Below are positions 44,424 to 52,749 of a stretch of DNA of 64,000 nucleotides, piece by piece; the first letter of the stretch is position 1, and every line of letters begins with the position of its first letter. Under the pieces are notes generated by a model. That model did not search any database. It saw only the letters and a list, made by a program, of their open reading frames with translations, and was not told the origin of the DNA. The stretch comes from Nitratireductor alexandrii (lineage in GTDB: Bacteria > Pseudomonadota > Alphaproteobacteria > Rhizobiales > Rhizobiaceae). The DNA lies in NCBI RefSeq assembly GCF_004000215.1, contig NZ_RBVY01000001.1:186001-250000 (forward strand), written 5' to 3'. A program made the position numbers and the translations under genes.

Positions 44424-45125
44424 ATGGGCGAGCCTCGAAATCTCTTAAAGAAAGTCATCCCGGCCGCGCTTCTGGAACTGGTCGTTTGGTTTCCAGTAGG
44501 TGGGTTGATAGACGCCGCATCGAAGTCTCTCTTTGGGAGACAATTTGAGATGGCGGAGTTTTTGACCGGCTACCTCCCACTACTTCGAGGTATCGGCATC
44601 GGTGCGGTGATAGCGTTCATCGTGGATGACCTCCTATCGCCGCGATCATGGGTTCTATCGACATGGAAGGAATGGCGAGGGCACCGAGCCACATTTGAGT
44701 TTCGATTCAATGCGAGGGATGATCGCGCCTTTGACTACGAAGTTAAGGTGAAGCTTGGCCGGAACAGCGGCAGAGTTTTTCTTACTGGCCGTGCCGCGAG
44801 GTTAAGGCACTACATGGACGGAACGACCAAATGGAAATGGGAGACGCCTCCCATTACCCTTTGGGAGACAGCGCGTGGGGCAAAGGGCGAGGAGGTCGAG
44901 CGGCAAGTATTTTTGCGGAAACCGGACGACGCTCATAAAGTCCGCGTCTTTGATCGAGACATCTCAATCAAGGATGTAGAGTTAATTCTTGTCGAGGTGA
45001 CAATCAACGTTGGCGGCAGGGTCGAAAGACGCAAAAAGGTGTTCGAGGTTTTTGTTCCAGAACGGATAATTACGAGGGCGATAGAGCCGTCATGGCTACC
45101 CTTCACGCCGAGCGAGCCTTCATAG
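44424..45125 (+). CDS. Transposon cargo: hypothetical membrane protein
   Basis: A 233-residue protein. The first 70 residues carry two hydrophobic stretches (VIPAALLELVVWFPVGGLI and LLRGIGIGAVIAFIVDDLL); the rest is a soluble, beta-rich domain with many charged residues (FEFRFNARDDRAFDYEVKVKLG, VELILVEVTINVGGRVERRKK). I recognise no family. Its base composition differs from the host genes. It lies between the left end and the transposase and its last six bases overlap the convergent DUF6471 gene. A membrane-linked effector or immunity role beside a restriction-modification gene is conceivable but unsupported. Confidence 0.7.
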   Translation: MGEPRNLLKKVIPAALLELVVWFPVGGLIDAASKSLFGRQFEMAEFLTGYLPLLRGIGIGAVIAFIVDDLLSPRSWVLSTWKEWRGHRATFEFRFNARDDRAFDYEVKVKLGRNSGRVFLTGRAARLRHYMDGTTKWKWETPPITLWETARGAKGEEVERQVFLRKPDDAHKVRVFDRDISIKDVELILVEVTINVGGRVERRKKVFEVFVPERIITRAIEPSWLPFTPSEPS

Positions 45126-45341
45126 CCGCAACGCTCTAAGATCAATCGCGATCATACATTGTAACAAGAACGCTGCCGTAAACTTGCCCCGCGAAAGCTT
45201 GTTGCGGATATTCACTTCCTTCTCGTCAACGCCTATCGCTGCCAGTTTCTCGACAAGCTGCGAATAGGTGACGCCTTTCCGCTTCAACTCGGCCTTCAGG
45301 AGGTTGGCCGCTAGAGCCTCATAGTCCGTCTTCTCTGCCAT
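45120..45341 (-). CDS. DUF6471 domain protein
   Basis: A 73-residue protein: DYEALAANLLKAELKRKGVTYSQLVEKL, then VNIRNKLSRGKFTAAFLLQCMIAI. This looks like a small helix-turn-helix-type fold and matches DUF6471 as I remember it, a family often found beside transposase genes. It is transcribed away from the transposase; the shared intergenic region has an inverted repeat (45414-45439), so a repressor of transposase expression is a reasonable guess. Confidence 0.78.
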   Translation of the reverse strand: MAEKTDYEALAANLLKAELKRKGVTYSQLVEKLAAIGVDEKEVNIRNKLSRGKFTAAFLLQCMIAIDLRALRL

Positions 45342-45413
45342 ATGTATCACCTTCGATGCAAAAAGTATCGCAAATGATGACATATGCCCTTGTAAGCCAT
45401 ACGTCAACGTACT

Positions 45414-45439
45414 ATATCCGATACGAACGTAACGGATAT
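45414..45439. promoter_or_regulatory. Inverted repeat in the DUF6471 / transposase divergent promoter
   Basis: ATATCCG (45414-45420) and CGGATAT (45433-45439) are inverted copies separated by 12 bases and end 8 bases before the transposase ATG. A protein bound here would block transposase expression. Confidence 0.5.
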
Positions 45440-45447
45440 GATGACAA

Positions 45448-46413
45448 ATGGCACAGCACTTCCTCCTTTCCGCAGAAGCCCGCACCCTTTCCCTGAAAGC
45501 GATCTATCAGGGCGGCGAGGAAAAGGCTTACGAGGCGTTCAAGCGTCTCCGCTGGCAGGAGACGAAAGGCGAGCCGGTTTGCCCCAAATGCGGATGCCTG
45601 GATCATTACGCGATCACCACCCGCCGCAAGTTCAAATGCGCGGCCTGTCATGCGCAGTACAGCGTTACCAGCGGCACGATGTTCGCTTCCCGCAAACTGT
45701 CCTTCACCGATCTGCTGGCCGCGATTTGCCTGTTCGTGAACGGCTCCAAGGGCATGTCGGCGGTCCAGTTCTCGCGCGATCTGGACGTGCAGTACAAGAC
45801 TGCTTTCGTTCTGGCGCACAAGCTGCGCGAGGCGTTGGCGGCTGAAACCGCGAATGAAATCCTCGACGGCGAAGTTGAAATCGACGGTGCCTATTTCGGC
45901 GGTCACGTTCGCCCGGAGAACCGCGAGGAAGATCGCCGCGACCGTCGCCGCACCGAGAACCGTTCCGACCGTCGCCGCGTCGTCATCGCCCTGCGCGAGC
46001 GCAAGGGCCGCACCCTGTCATTCGTGCGCAACCGGGAAGCCGAGGGCGTCGAAATCGCCCGCGCCCGTCTCGTCGCCAAGGCCAAGCTGTTTGCCGATGA
46101 AGCCACCCATTGGGATGTTCTGGAAATGCAGTTCGAGACGGGCCGGATCAATCACAGCGAAGCCTACAGCGACGGCAACGGCAAGCACACGAACTTTGTC
46201 GAAAGCTACTTCTCGCGCCTTCGCCGCATGGTCAGCGGTCAACACCACCACGTTTCGCACCGCTACCTGTACCAGTATGCGAACCATGCCGCTTGGCTTG
46301 AAGATCACCGCCGCCGCTCAAACGGTGCGAACGCCTTCGCCCTGCTTGGTGGCGCGCTCAATCATCCGGTGTCGCGGGTGTGGGCGGGGTACTGGCAGCG
46401 GCGCGCAGCCTAA
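45448..46413 (+). CDS. IS1595 family transposase
   Basis: A 321-residue transposase. It begins with an N-terminal zinc ribbon (CPKCGC, then CAAC), followed by the ISXO2-like catalytic domain: EVEIDGAYFGG carries the first Asp, then the second acidic residue in LFADEATHWDVL, and NGKHTNFVESYFSRLRRM near the end, where the family uses His/Asn-Phe-Val-E. The frame is complete and the element ends are intact, so it may be active. Its stop overlaps the convergent methyltransferase-nuclease stop by 4 bases. Confidence 0.94.
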   Translation: MAQHFLLSAEARTLSLKAIYQGGEEKAYEAFKRLRWQETKGEPVCPKCGCLDHYAITTRRKFKCAACHAQYSVTSGTMFASRKLSFTDLLAAICLFVNGSKGMSAVQFSRDLDVQYKTAFVLAHKLREALAAETANEILDGEVEIDGAYFGGHVRPENREEDRRDRRRTENRSDRRRVVIALRERKGRTLSFVRNREAEGVEIARARLVAKAKLFADEATHWDVLEMQFETGRINHSEAYSDGNGKHTNFVESYFSRLRRMVSGQHHHVSHRYLYQYANHAAWLEDHRRRSNGANAFALLGGALNHPVSRVWAGYWQRRAA

Positions 46414-48239
46414 GCCGTTTTCCGTTTGTCGCCCGGCGCGGAATAAACCATCGTGGGATTGAAGTGTCTTTTGACGCCAGTGGATTTCCCACCTGTAAAG
46501 CTCAGCGGCAGTTCGGGCTGCGACGGATCGGGCGGCCGAACCGCTTTCGCTTTGGCACGCCGTTTGGCAGTCGAGAATGCAGCCGTTGGCAGATGTTCAA
46601 GCGGCGGCAGCTTCGGCAACCGCCCATCGAACCAATCTTGAATAGACACGATCTGTATGCGTGGAATATCGCCGTGTACCGTGTCGGCGAAATTTGCCGC
46701 ATCCGCCTCTGCCTGCATCGCAGCTGTTGGATGATGCAAGCAAATGAAAAGCCCCATCTCGGCGTTTTCCCGTTCGATTACACCTCTGAAATCACGCACC
46801 ATGGCCGGCCCAACCGACGATCCACCTTTCACCGATGTGAGCATGCGCCCCCATGGGCGGGCCGGACCATTCGGGAAAAATAGTTCGCCGTCAATGCCGC
46901 GATCAGCACCCTTTTTTTGCTCGCGAAGTGCGTGGGGGTTGAAAAGGTAATTCGCCCACCACTGGAATTGATATTTGTCGCGTTCCGCCAGCTTCACCGC
47001 AGACGCAAAATCGCGAGGCATACCCTCTATATCGTATGCAACTTCGCCAATCCGCTCGCCTAATCGCGCCTCAATCACCTTGACCGCGTGGATCGCTATG
47101 TCGATGCCGATCCACTGCCTTCCAAGCCGTTGCGCAGCTTCGACAGTCGTACCGCAGCCGCAAAATGGATCGAGCACAATGCCGCCTTCGTCGGATGCCG
47201 CTCGAATAACGCGATCCAAAAGACCCAGCGGCTTTTGAGTCGGATAACCTATCCTCTCGCGGCCGCCTTGCGCTGGAAGCCATCTAACATCTTCGTCAAT
47301 CGCTTCCGCGCTTTCGTGAAGAAGACCCTTCGTGTACGGCTGGTAAGCCCATATGTCTTGCAACAGCAATCCAGGGCTGCTGTCGAGATACTGCCTGTAC
47401 GTTGGAAGAGACCCGGTCGAAGGATCGGGGAAGTCAACAAGGCCTAGATCAGCGAGGGTGTCCAGTTTTTCATGTTGCGGAAGGCTAGAGTCAATGCCAA
47501 ACGCTTCAACAAGTTCACCTGGAACCGCCCAATGCCTTCCTCGTGCGGTCGGATCATAACCGCGCCACTTTTGCCCGGATTCTCCATTACGCGTTCCTGC
47601 GCCATGGATGGAGTTTGTCCAATAGCGGCCCCGTTCATCGCTCTGCTTGAAATAGCTTTCGACGTGCCCCTTCAAATACGGTCGGAATACTGGCCGATGC
47701 CTATAGGCATCCGACTTGCGATAGAAGTGGATGACATCGTGAATCGGTCCAAAGCGGTTCGCCTTGTTGTGTGAGCCGGTGCGCCGCCAGATGATTTCGT
47801 TGAGATAGTTCTGAGGCCCGAATACCGCATCAAGTATGATTTTTAGATAGTGGCTAGCTGTTGGGTCGCAGTGCAGAAACAACGCACCTTCGGGCTTAAG
47901 CTTCCGGTGCAGTTCCTGTAGCCGCACGGCCATCATTACCAAGTAGGCCATCATGTCGCTCTGGCCCAAGGCGGATCGCAGAGCCTCGATGAATTTTGCG
48001 ACACCACCGCCCGAGGCCATTATCTCGCGATAGGCCCAATTGGTTTCGTCACCCCATGTCCATGTGTCCCTGAAAGCTTCGGCCTGCGCAGCTGCTGCTG
48101 CATTTTTTGGACTCTCAAAAAGGACATTGTACTGAGCTTGGCTGTTGAAGGGTGGATCAAGGTAGATCAGATCAATGCTTTGATCGTCCACATACTCTCG
48201 CAGGATGTCGAGATTATCGCCAAAGAATAGCTTGTTCAT
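46410..48239 (-). CDS. Transposon cargo: beta-class DNA methyltransferase fused to a Mrr-like restriction nuclease domain
   Basis: A 609-residue protein. Motif IV is DPPF at 28-31, preceded by GDNLDILREY, and SAM-binding motif I is VLDPFCGCGTTVEAAQRLG near 353; motif IV before motif I marks a beta-class N6-adenine or N4-cytosine enzyme. The specificity region lies between them. After about residue 440 comes GADRGIDGELFF and then LTSVKGGSSVGPAMVRDF, an arrangement (Asp, then Ser-Val-Lys) like the Mrr-type PD-(D/E)xK nucleases. It may be a single-chain restriction-modification enzyme or a modification enzyme with a decayed nuclease. No separate Res subunit is present. The wHTH gene upstream is 79 bases away on the same strand. 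Confidence 0.85.
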   Translation of the reverse strand: MNKLFFGDNLDILREYVDDQSIDLIYLDPPFNSQAQYNVLFESPKNAAAAAQAEAFRDTWTWGDETNWAYREIMASGGGVAKFIEALRSALGQSDMMAYLVMMAVRLQELHRKLKPEGALFLHCDPTASHYLKIILDAVFGPQNYLNEIIWRRTGSHNKANRFGPIHDVIHFYRKSDAYRHRPVFRPYLKGHVESYFKQSDERGRYWTNSIHGAGTRNGESGQKWRGYDPTARGRHWAVPGELVEAFGIDSSLPQHEKLDTLADLGLVDFPDPSTGSLPTYRQYLDSSPGLLLQDIWAYQPYTKGLLHESAEAIDEDVRWLPAQGGRERIGYPTQKPLGLLDRVIRAASDEGGIVLDPFCGCGTTVEAAQRLGRQWIGIDIAIHAVKVIEARLGERIGEVAYDIEGMPRDFASAVKLAERDKYQFQWWANYLFNPHALREQKKGADRGIDGELFFPNGPARPWGRMLTSVKGGSSVGPAMVRDFRGVIERENAEMGLFICLHHPTAAMQAEADAANFADTVHGDIPRIQIVSIQDWFDGRLPKLPPLEHLPTAAFSTAKRRAKAKAVRPPDPSQPELPLSFTGGKSTGVKRHFNPTMVYSAPGDKRKTA

Positions 48240-48318
48240 CGCCGTTGCCCTCGCCGCGCCGAATAGAAGTGTGCCGAAATGTGGTTAAGAAAGGAAAAGC
48301 GACCCGGTAAGGGATCGT

Positions 48319-48768
48319 TTACTTTTGAAGATTCCAGATGAACTCGCCGCGTACCTTTTCCGATGTCCGCGTTACAATACCGGCGTCCTGCATCTGCCGA
48401 AGCGCCTTCCCCATGCGCTTCACGATGTCGTTCATCATGCGCCGGTTGCGGGAGTCCTTGCCTTCGATCTGGATTAGGCGCTCTGCCATTTCGCGCGACG
48501 TTGACGGGCCATGTTCCTTCAATGACTGGCGAAGGAAGGCGCGCAACTCGCCACGGTAGAAAAGCACGATGCGCGGCGCTCTGGTCGCAATCGTCGGCAA
48601 ATCGCCCTGATAGCCGAGCGTTTCCAGGATGCGCTCCATGGCCTCTAGGTCGTTCGACTGGACCGCGATCTGTTCCCGCAGATCGGCAAGATTGGCGAGC
48701 ATTTCGCCGCGCTTGCGGAGCAACCCGGATATCGTGTGGTCGTAGGTGTCTGTACGTGAAGGTCTCAT
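48319..48768 (-). CDS. Transposon cargo: coiled-coil / winged-helix-like protein
   Basis: A 149-residue protein. The first half is helical with heptad-like spacing (ISGLLRKRGEMLANLADLREQIAVQSNDLEAMERIL). The second half looks like a winged helix (LRQSLKEHGPSTSREMAERLIQI, RMGKALRQMQDAGIVTRTSEKVRGEFIWNL). It reads into the methyltransferase-nuclease gene, so it could be its controller or a targeting subunit. I recognise no named family. Its start lies 46 bases from the right inverted repeat. Confidence 0.72.
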   Translation of the reverse strand: MRPSRTDTYDHTISGLLRKRGEMLANLADLREQIAVQSNDLEAMERILETLGYQGDLPTIATRAPRIVLFYRGELRAFLRQSLKEHGPSTSREMAERLIQIEGKDSRNRRMMNDIVKRMGKALRQMQDAGIVTRTSEKVRGEFIWNLQK

Positions 48769-48813
48769 AGGTGCGGATTCTATGGGAACCCGCTATGATG
48801 CGCCTTGGAAATG

Positions 48814-48838
48814 TTGGTGCTGTTGATACATAAGGCCG
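48814..48838 (-). repeat. Right terminal inverted repeat of the transposon
   Basis: The reverse complement matches the left end at 23 of 25 positions, the outer 16 bases being identical. Confidence 0.93.
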
Positions 48839-48846
48839 CATTTCCG
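48839..48846. repeat. Target-site duplication, right copy
   Basis: CATTTCCG, identical to 44332-44339. It is also coding sequence (His-Phe-Arg) of the interrupted glycosyltransferase. Confidence 0.92.
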
Positions 48847-49540
48847 TCGGCGCGCGCTGATCGCGGTCGGTGGCTGGGATCCCTACAACGTCACCGAGGA
48901 TGCGGATCTGGGAACCCGCTTCGCGCGGTTCGGCTATCGCTGCGAGACCATCACCTGTCCGACCCTGGAGGACGCACCCGACGAGGTCGGGGTCTGGCTG
49001 CGCCAGCGCACGCGCTGGTTCAAGGGCTGGATCCAGACCTGGTTCGTTCATATGCGTCGACCGGCGCGGTTTTATCGCGAGGTCGGGGCGGCGTCCTTCA
49101 TCGCGGTCCAGGTGATGTTCGCCGGCATGATCGCCTCGGCGCTCGCGCATCCCGTCCTGCTGGCGAGCATCGCCTATCTGGGGGCCAAGCTGGGCTGGGC
49201 CGGCACGCTCGATGGCGGCGACGCCGTGCTGCTGGCGCTCGCGCTTTTCAACATGGTGCTCGGCTACGGCTCGTTCCTGGCTCTGGGCTTGCGCTGCCTC
49301 GACAAGGCCGACAGGCGCGGTTTCTGGAAGAACGCCGCGCTGACGCCGGCCTATTGGCTTTTGATGTCGGCAGCCGCGTTGCGCGCCTGCTGGCAGATCT
49401 GCTGGTGGCCGCATTATTGGGAAAAGACGCCGCACAAGCGCCACGCCGGCACCGAGGGCGAGACCGGCAGCCCGCATGCCCGCTTCCGGAGGTCCCCACG
49501 CCCGCCGCAACCGGCCGGTCCGCGCGTCAGCTTCCGATGA
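48839..49540 (+). pseudogene. Family 2 glycosyltransferase, C-terminal part (gene split by a transposon)
   Basis: Three-prime part of the interrupted gene. It opens inside the duplicated target and reads RRRALIAVGGWDPYNVTEDADLG, with TED as the catalytic-base motif, followed by LRQRTRWFKGW containing QxxRW, the signature of processive membrane glycosyltransferases. Three or four transmembrane helices follow (for example FIAVQVMFAGMIASALAHPVLL). Without the N-terminal half it has no start signal of its own and should not be functional. The last 14 bases overlap the convergent ppk2 gene. The intact enzyme was probably a polysaccharide synthase or exporter-linked transferase. Confidence 0.9.
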
Positions 49541-50429
49541 TCTGCGGCCCGGCGCAGACGATCTTGTCGTCCTGATCGCCGATCAGCGCGTCGTCGCGGC
49601 CGTCATAAGGCAGCGACGACAGGATGTGGCGGATCGCCGCCAGCCGCGCGCGCCGCTTGTCGTTGGTCTTCAGCACGGTCCACGGGGCATGCGCGGTATG
49701 CGTGCGTTTCATCATCATGTCACGACGCCGTGTGTAGTCGTCCCAAAGGCCCATGCCGGCAATGTCGATCGGGGAGAATTTCCAGATCTTCAGCGGGTCG
49801 TGGCGCCGGTCATGAAACCGCTTGAGCTGCATTTCCTGGCCGATATTGAGCCAGAATTTGAAGAAATGAATGCCTTCATTGACGATCATGCGCTCGAAGG
49901 AGGGCGTTTCGCCGAGAAATTTCTCCGTCTGTGCCGGCGTGCAGAACCCCATCACCGGCTCCACGACCGCCCGGTTATACCAGGATCGGTCGAAGGTGAC
50001 GAATTCGCCCGCGGTCGGGAAATGCTCGATATAGCGTTGATAATACCATTGGCCGCGCTCGACCTCGGTCGGTTTCGGCAGGGCGACGTTGCGGGCCACG
50101 CGCGGGTTCATATATTGCCGGATGACGAAAATGGTGCCGCCCTTGCCAGCCGCGTCCCGTCCCTCGAAAAGCGACAGGACGCGATGTCCGCTGGCCTGCA
50201 GCCAGTATTGCAGCTTGACCAGCTCGATCTGCAGCCGTTCGAGCCGGTCTTCGTAGTCGTCCTTGTCCATCTTGTCGGCATAGGGATAGCCGCCGGACGC
50301 CATATCGTTGTCCTTGATCCAGTCCGGCAGCTTGGGATCGTTGATGTCGAACACGCGTTCCTCGCCGTCGATGGTAAGCTTGATCGGGTCTGCGTTCAGC
50401 TCAGGATGCGCGAGGTCGGCCTTGGACAT
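49527..50429 (-). CDS. ppk2: Polyphosphate kinase 2
   Basis: A 300-residue PPK2 enzyme. Walker A is [10 protein letters not shown] (90-99), the Walker B region is [18 protein letters not shown], and the lid carries [19 protein letters not shown]2 transfers phosphate between polyphosphate and nucleoside diphosphates. The ATG at 50429 has a GGAG site 10 bases upstream; the longer open frame is not used. It is transcribed divergently from phoR, so phosphate-related genes cluster here. Confidence 0.95.
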   Translation of the reverse strand: MSKADLAHPELNADPIKLTIDGEERVFDINDPKLPDWIKDNDMASGGYPYADKMDKDDYEDRLERLQIELVKLQYWLQASGHRVLSLFEGRDAAGKGGTIFVIRQYMNPRVARNVALPKPTEVERGQWYYQRYIEHFPTAGEFVTFDRSWYNRAVVEPVMGFCTPAQTEKFLGETPSFERMIVNEGIHFFKFWLNIGQEMQLKRFHDRRHDPLKIWKFSPIDIAGMGLWDDYTRRRDMMMKRTHTAHAPWTVLKTNDKRRARLAAIRHILSSLPYDGRDDALIGDQDDKIVCAGPQIIGS

Positions 50430-50552
50430 TGATTTTTCTCCGAATTGCGGTCGCGGCCATGCTATGGGGCGCTCCGGCAGGCGTCCAGTGCAGCGGGTCG
50501 ATTCCAAGACGCCCGCGCGTGGGGCGCGCACAGGCGGAGCGCGTTAGGCTCG

Positions 50553-51836
50553 ATGGCGGTTGACGAGGCGATAGATCGGTGGATGCGGCGCGGCGCATCC
50601 AATCTGAGACGGGCGAAATGGCTCGTTGCGACCGGTTGCGCGGCGATCGTCGTCCTGGCCTGGCTCGGCGGCCTCGACTGGCCGGTCGCGGGGCTTGCGT
50701 TGGCCGCGGTTCTGGCGGTCGCCGCGTTCGGGCCCGGCGCGCGCGCACCGCTGCCGACTTCCGCGGGCGCGGCGGCACCGGCTTCCGCCGGGCTTCAGCC
50801 TTATTCGGCCGAATATCTGGCCGCCGCCATTCCCGATCCGCTGGTGATGATCGACCAGGCGGGCGCGATCGTCCATGCCAACGACGCCGCCCGCGCCGCG
50901 TTCGGCGATTTCCGGGCCGGGACGCTGATCCAGTTGCGGTTCCGCACGCCGGAATTCCAGAGTTTTTTGAGCGGGCTTCGCGAGGGTGCGGCCGAACCGC
51001 ACGTTACCGACTATGCCGAGCGCGTTCCGATCGAACGCTGGTTCCGCGTCGTCGGACGGCCGCTCGGCCATGGCACCGAACTTTTCGTACTGGTCTTCAA
51101 GGACCAGAGCGAGACGCGGCGGATCGACCGCATGCGCTCCGATTTCATCGCCAATGCCAGCCACGAGTTGCGCACTCCGCTCGCCTCCGTGGCCGGGTTC
51201 ATCGAGACCCTGCGTGGTCCGGCCCGCAACGACGCCAAGGCCCGCGATCATTTTCTGCAGATCATGCAGGACCAGACCGCGCGCATGGCGCGGCTGATCG
51301 ACGATCTGCTGTCGCTGTCGCGACTGGAGATGAAGACCTATGCCGCGCCGTCAAGGGCGGTCGACCTGCGCCAGGTCATCGACCGGGTCATCGACGCGAT
51401 GAACCATCTGGCCGCCGAGGTGGGCGTGACGATCGTCAGGGAAGTCCCGCCCGTGCCGGTGGAAATTCTCGGCCAGCCGGACGAGTTGATCCAGGTGTTC
51501 GAGAACCTGGTCGAAAACGCCTGCAAATACGGCCAGTCCGGCGGCAAGGTGGTGGTGTCGCTGGATGCGGGCACGGGCGCGGAGGCGAGCGGCCCCAGCG
51601 TGACGGTGCGCGATTTCGGGCCGGGAATACCTGAAGAGCACATTCCGCGCCTGACCGAACGGTTCTACCGCGTCGATGCCGAAACCAGCCGCGCCCAGAA
51701 GGGGACGGGGCTCGGCCTGGCCATCGTCAAGCATATTCTAACCCGCTACAATGCACGCCTGACGATCCGTTCGCCGTCTGGCGAGGGTGCGGCTTTCACG
51801 GTTCAGTTCCCGCCAAGCCAAAGCCGTTCGTCATGA
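50553..51836 (+). CDS. phoR: Phosphate regulon sensor histidine kinase PhoR
   Basis: A 427-residue sensor kinase. Two hydrophobic helices are at the N-terminus (WLVATGCAAIVVLAWLGGL, VAGLALAAVLAVAAFG), then a PAS-like domain (AAIPDPLVMIDQAGAIVHANDAARAAFG), the phospho-accepting His H204 in NASHELRTPLASVAGF, and the ATPase boxes (ENLVENACKYG, DFGPGIPEEH, GTGLGLAIVKHI). PhoU follows after 93 bases. In most Rhizobiales pstSCAB lies between phoR and phoU, and phoB follows phoU; here all five are absent. Confidence 0.92.
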   Translation: MAVDEAIDRWMRRGASNLRRAKWLVATGCAAIVVLAWLGGLDWPVAGLALAAVLAVAAFGPGARAPLPTSAGAAAPASAGLQPYSAEYLAAAIPDPLVMIDQAGAIVHANDAARAAFGDFRAGTLIQLRFRTPEFQSFLSGLREGAAEPHVTDYAERVPIERWFRVVGRPLGHGTELFVLVFKDQSETRRIDRMRSDFIANASHELRTPLASVAGFIETLRGPARNDAKARDHFLQIMQDQTARMARLIDDLLSLSRLEMKTYAAPSRAVDLRQVIDRVIDAMNHLAAEVGVTIVREVPPVPVEILGQPDELIQVFENLVENACKYGQSGGKVVVSLDAGTGAEASGPSVTVRDFGPGIPEEHIPRLTERFYRVDAETSRAQKGTGLGLAIVKHILTRYNARLTIRSPSGEGAAFTVQFPPSQSRSS

Positions 51837-51929
51837 GACGCGACGGCTGCAAGCCGTTCGCCCCGTTCTTTTTTAGGTCATGTGCATGGCGTATAGAGGG
51901 CCGATCCTGCGCCTTGGAGTGGCACCGCG

Positions 51930-52643
51930 ATGAAGTCCGATCACATCATGAACGCCTACGACCAGGAACTGAAGTTCCTGGCCAATAGGATCGCCTTCAT
52001 GGGCGGCCATGCCGAACGTATGGTCGACCAGGCCGTCCAGGCGCTGGTCGCCTCCAACACCGATCTGGCGCGTAAGGTCGTCGCCGACGACATGGCGTTG
52101 GACGAGGCCCAGCGCGACATCGACGACAAGGCCGTCATCATCATCGCCCGACGCCAGCCGATGGCAGACGACCTGCGCGAGATCATCGGCGCGATCAGGA
52201 TTTCCTCCGATCTCGAACGGGTCGGCGACCTCGGCAAGAACATCGCCAAGCGTGTCGTGTCGCTGAGCGACGCCGCGCAACCGATACAGCTCTTTCGCGG
52301 GCTCGAGGCGCTGGCCCAGCTTGCGCTGACCCAGTTGAAGGAGGTGCTCGACGCCTACGCCACGCGCTCCGTCGCCCGTATCGGCCAGGTGCGCGACCGC
52401 GACGACGATATCGACGCCATGTACACCTCGCTGTTTCGCGAACTGCTCACCTATATGATGGAGGATCCGCGCAACATCGCCTCGTGTACCCATTTGCTGT
52501 TCTGCGCCAAGAACATCGAGCGCATCGGCGATCACGCCACCAACATCGCCGAAACCGTCTATCACATCGTGACCGGCGATCAGATGCCGGCCGAGCGCCC
52601 CAAGGAAGACAAGAGCCACAAGGTCGTCATCCCGACCAAATGA
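51930..52643 (+). CDS. phoU: Phosphate signalling protein PhoU
   Basis: A 237-residue protein of two homologous three-helix bundles. The metal-binding motifs of PhoU are recognisable as ISSDLERVGDLGKNIAKR in the first half and CAKNIERIGDHATNIAET in the second (E/D-xxx-D pattern). It couples the Pst phosphate transporter to the PhoR kinase and represses the Pho response when phosphate is plentiful. Its usual neighbours pstB and phoB are not present. It is followed by a hairpin without a T-run and by the convergent gcrA. Confidence 0.95.
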   Translation: MKSDHIMNAYDQELKFLANRIAFMGGHAERMVDQAVQALVASNTDLARKVVADDMALDEAQRDIDDKAVIIIARRQPMADDLREIIGAIRISSDLERVGDLGKNIAKRVVSLSDAAQPIQLFRGLEALAQLALTQLKEVLDAYATRSVARIGQVRDRDDDIDAMYTSLFRELLTYMMEDPRNIASCTHLLFCAKNIERIGDHATNIAETVYHIVTGDQMPAERPKEDKSHKVVIPTK

Positions 52644-52661
52644 GCCCGCCGGCCGGCGGGC
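52644..52661. terminator. Possible bidirectional terminator between phoU and gcrA
   Basis: GCCCGCCGGCCGGCGGGC is a perfect 18-base palindrome beginning one base after the phoU stop. No T-run follows on either strand, so an intrinsic terminator is uncertain. Confidence 0.35.
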
Positions 52662-52749
52662 CGCTTGAACGGTTTACAAGCTCCGACAGCCCGCGCGGGT
52701 CGAGGCGCAGCAAGCGCAATTTTGAGGGATCGCGGTCGCCGCGCCTCGG

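Larger units (their letters stand above)
44340..48838. mobile_element. IS1595-type transposon with cargo (4499 bp), inserted in a glycosyltransferase gene
   Basis: The element has 25-bp terminal inverted repeats: the outer 16 bases CGGCCTTATGTATCAA are identical at both ends, then two mismatches, then GCACCAA at both. An 8-bp CATTTCCG target duplication flanks it. Removing the element and one copy of the duplication joins SNHF to RRRALIAVGGWDPYN in frame, restoring a normal glycosyltransferase. Inside are a membrane protein gene, a DUF6471 gene, an IS1595 transposase, a DNA methyltransferase-nuclease gene and a winged-helix-like gene. The base composition is visibly more AT-rich than the host genes. 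The perfect duplication and nearly identical ends suggest a recent insertion. Confidence 0.93.

Noticed and set aside
44340-44448. Functional alternative C-terminus of the glycosyltransferase
   Set aside because: The 36 residues are read from the transposon end and lack the TED and QxxRW motifs.
46410-48239. Type III modification (Mod) subunit
   Set aside because: There is no Res helicase gene in the element, and the protein has its own C-terminal nuclease-like segment.
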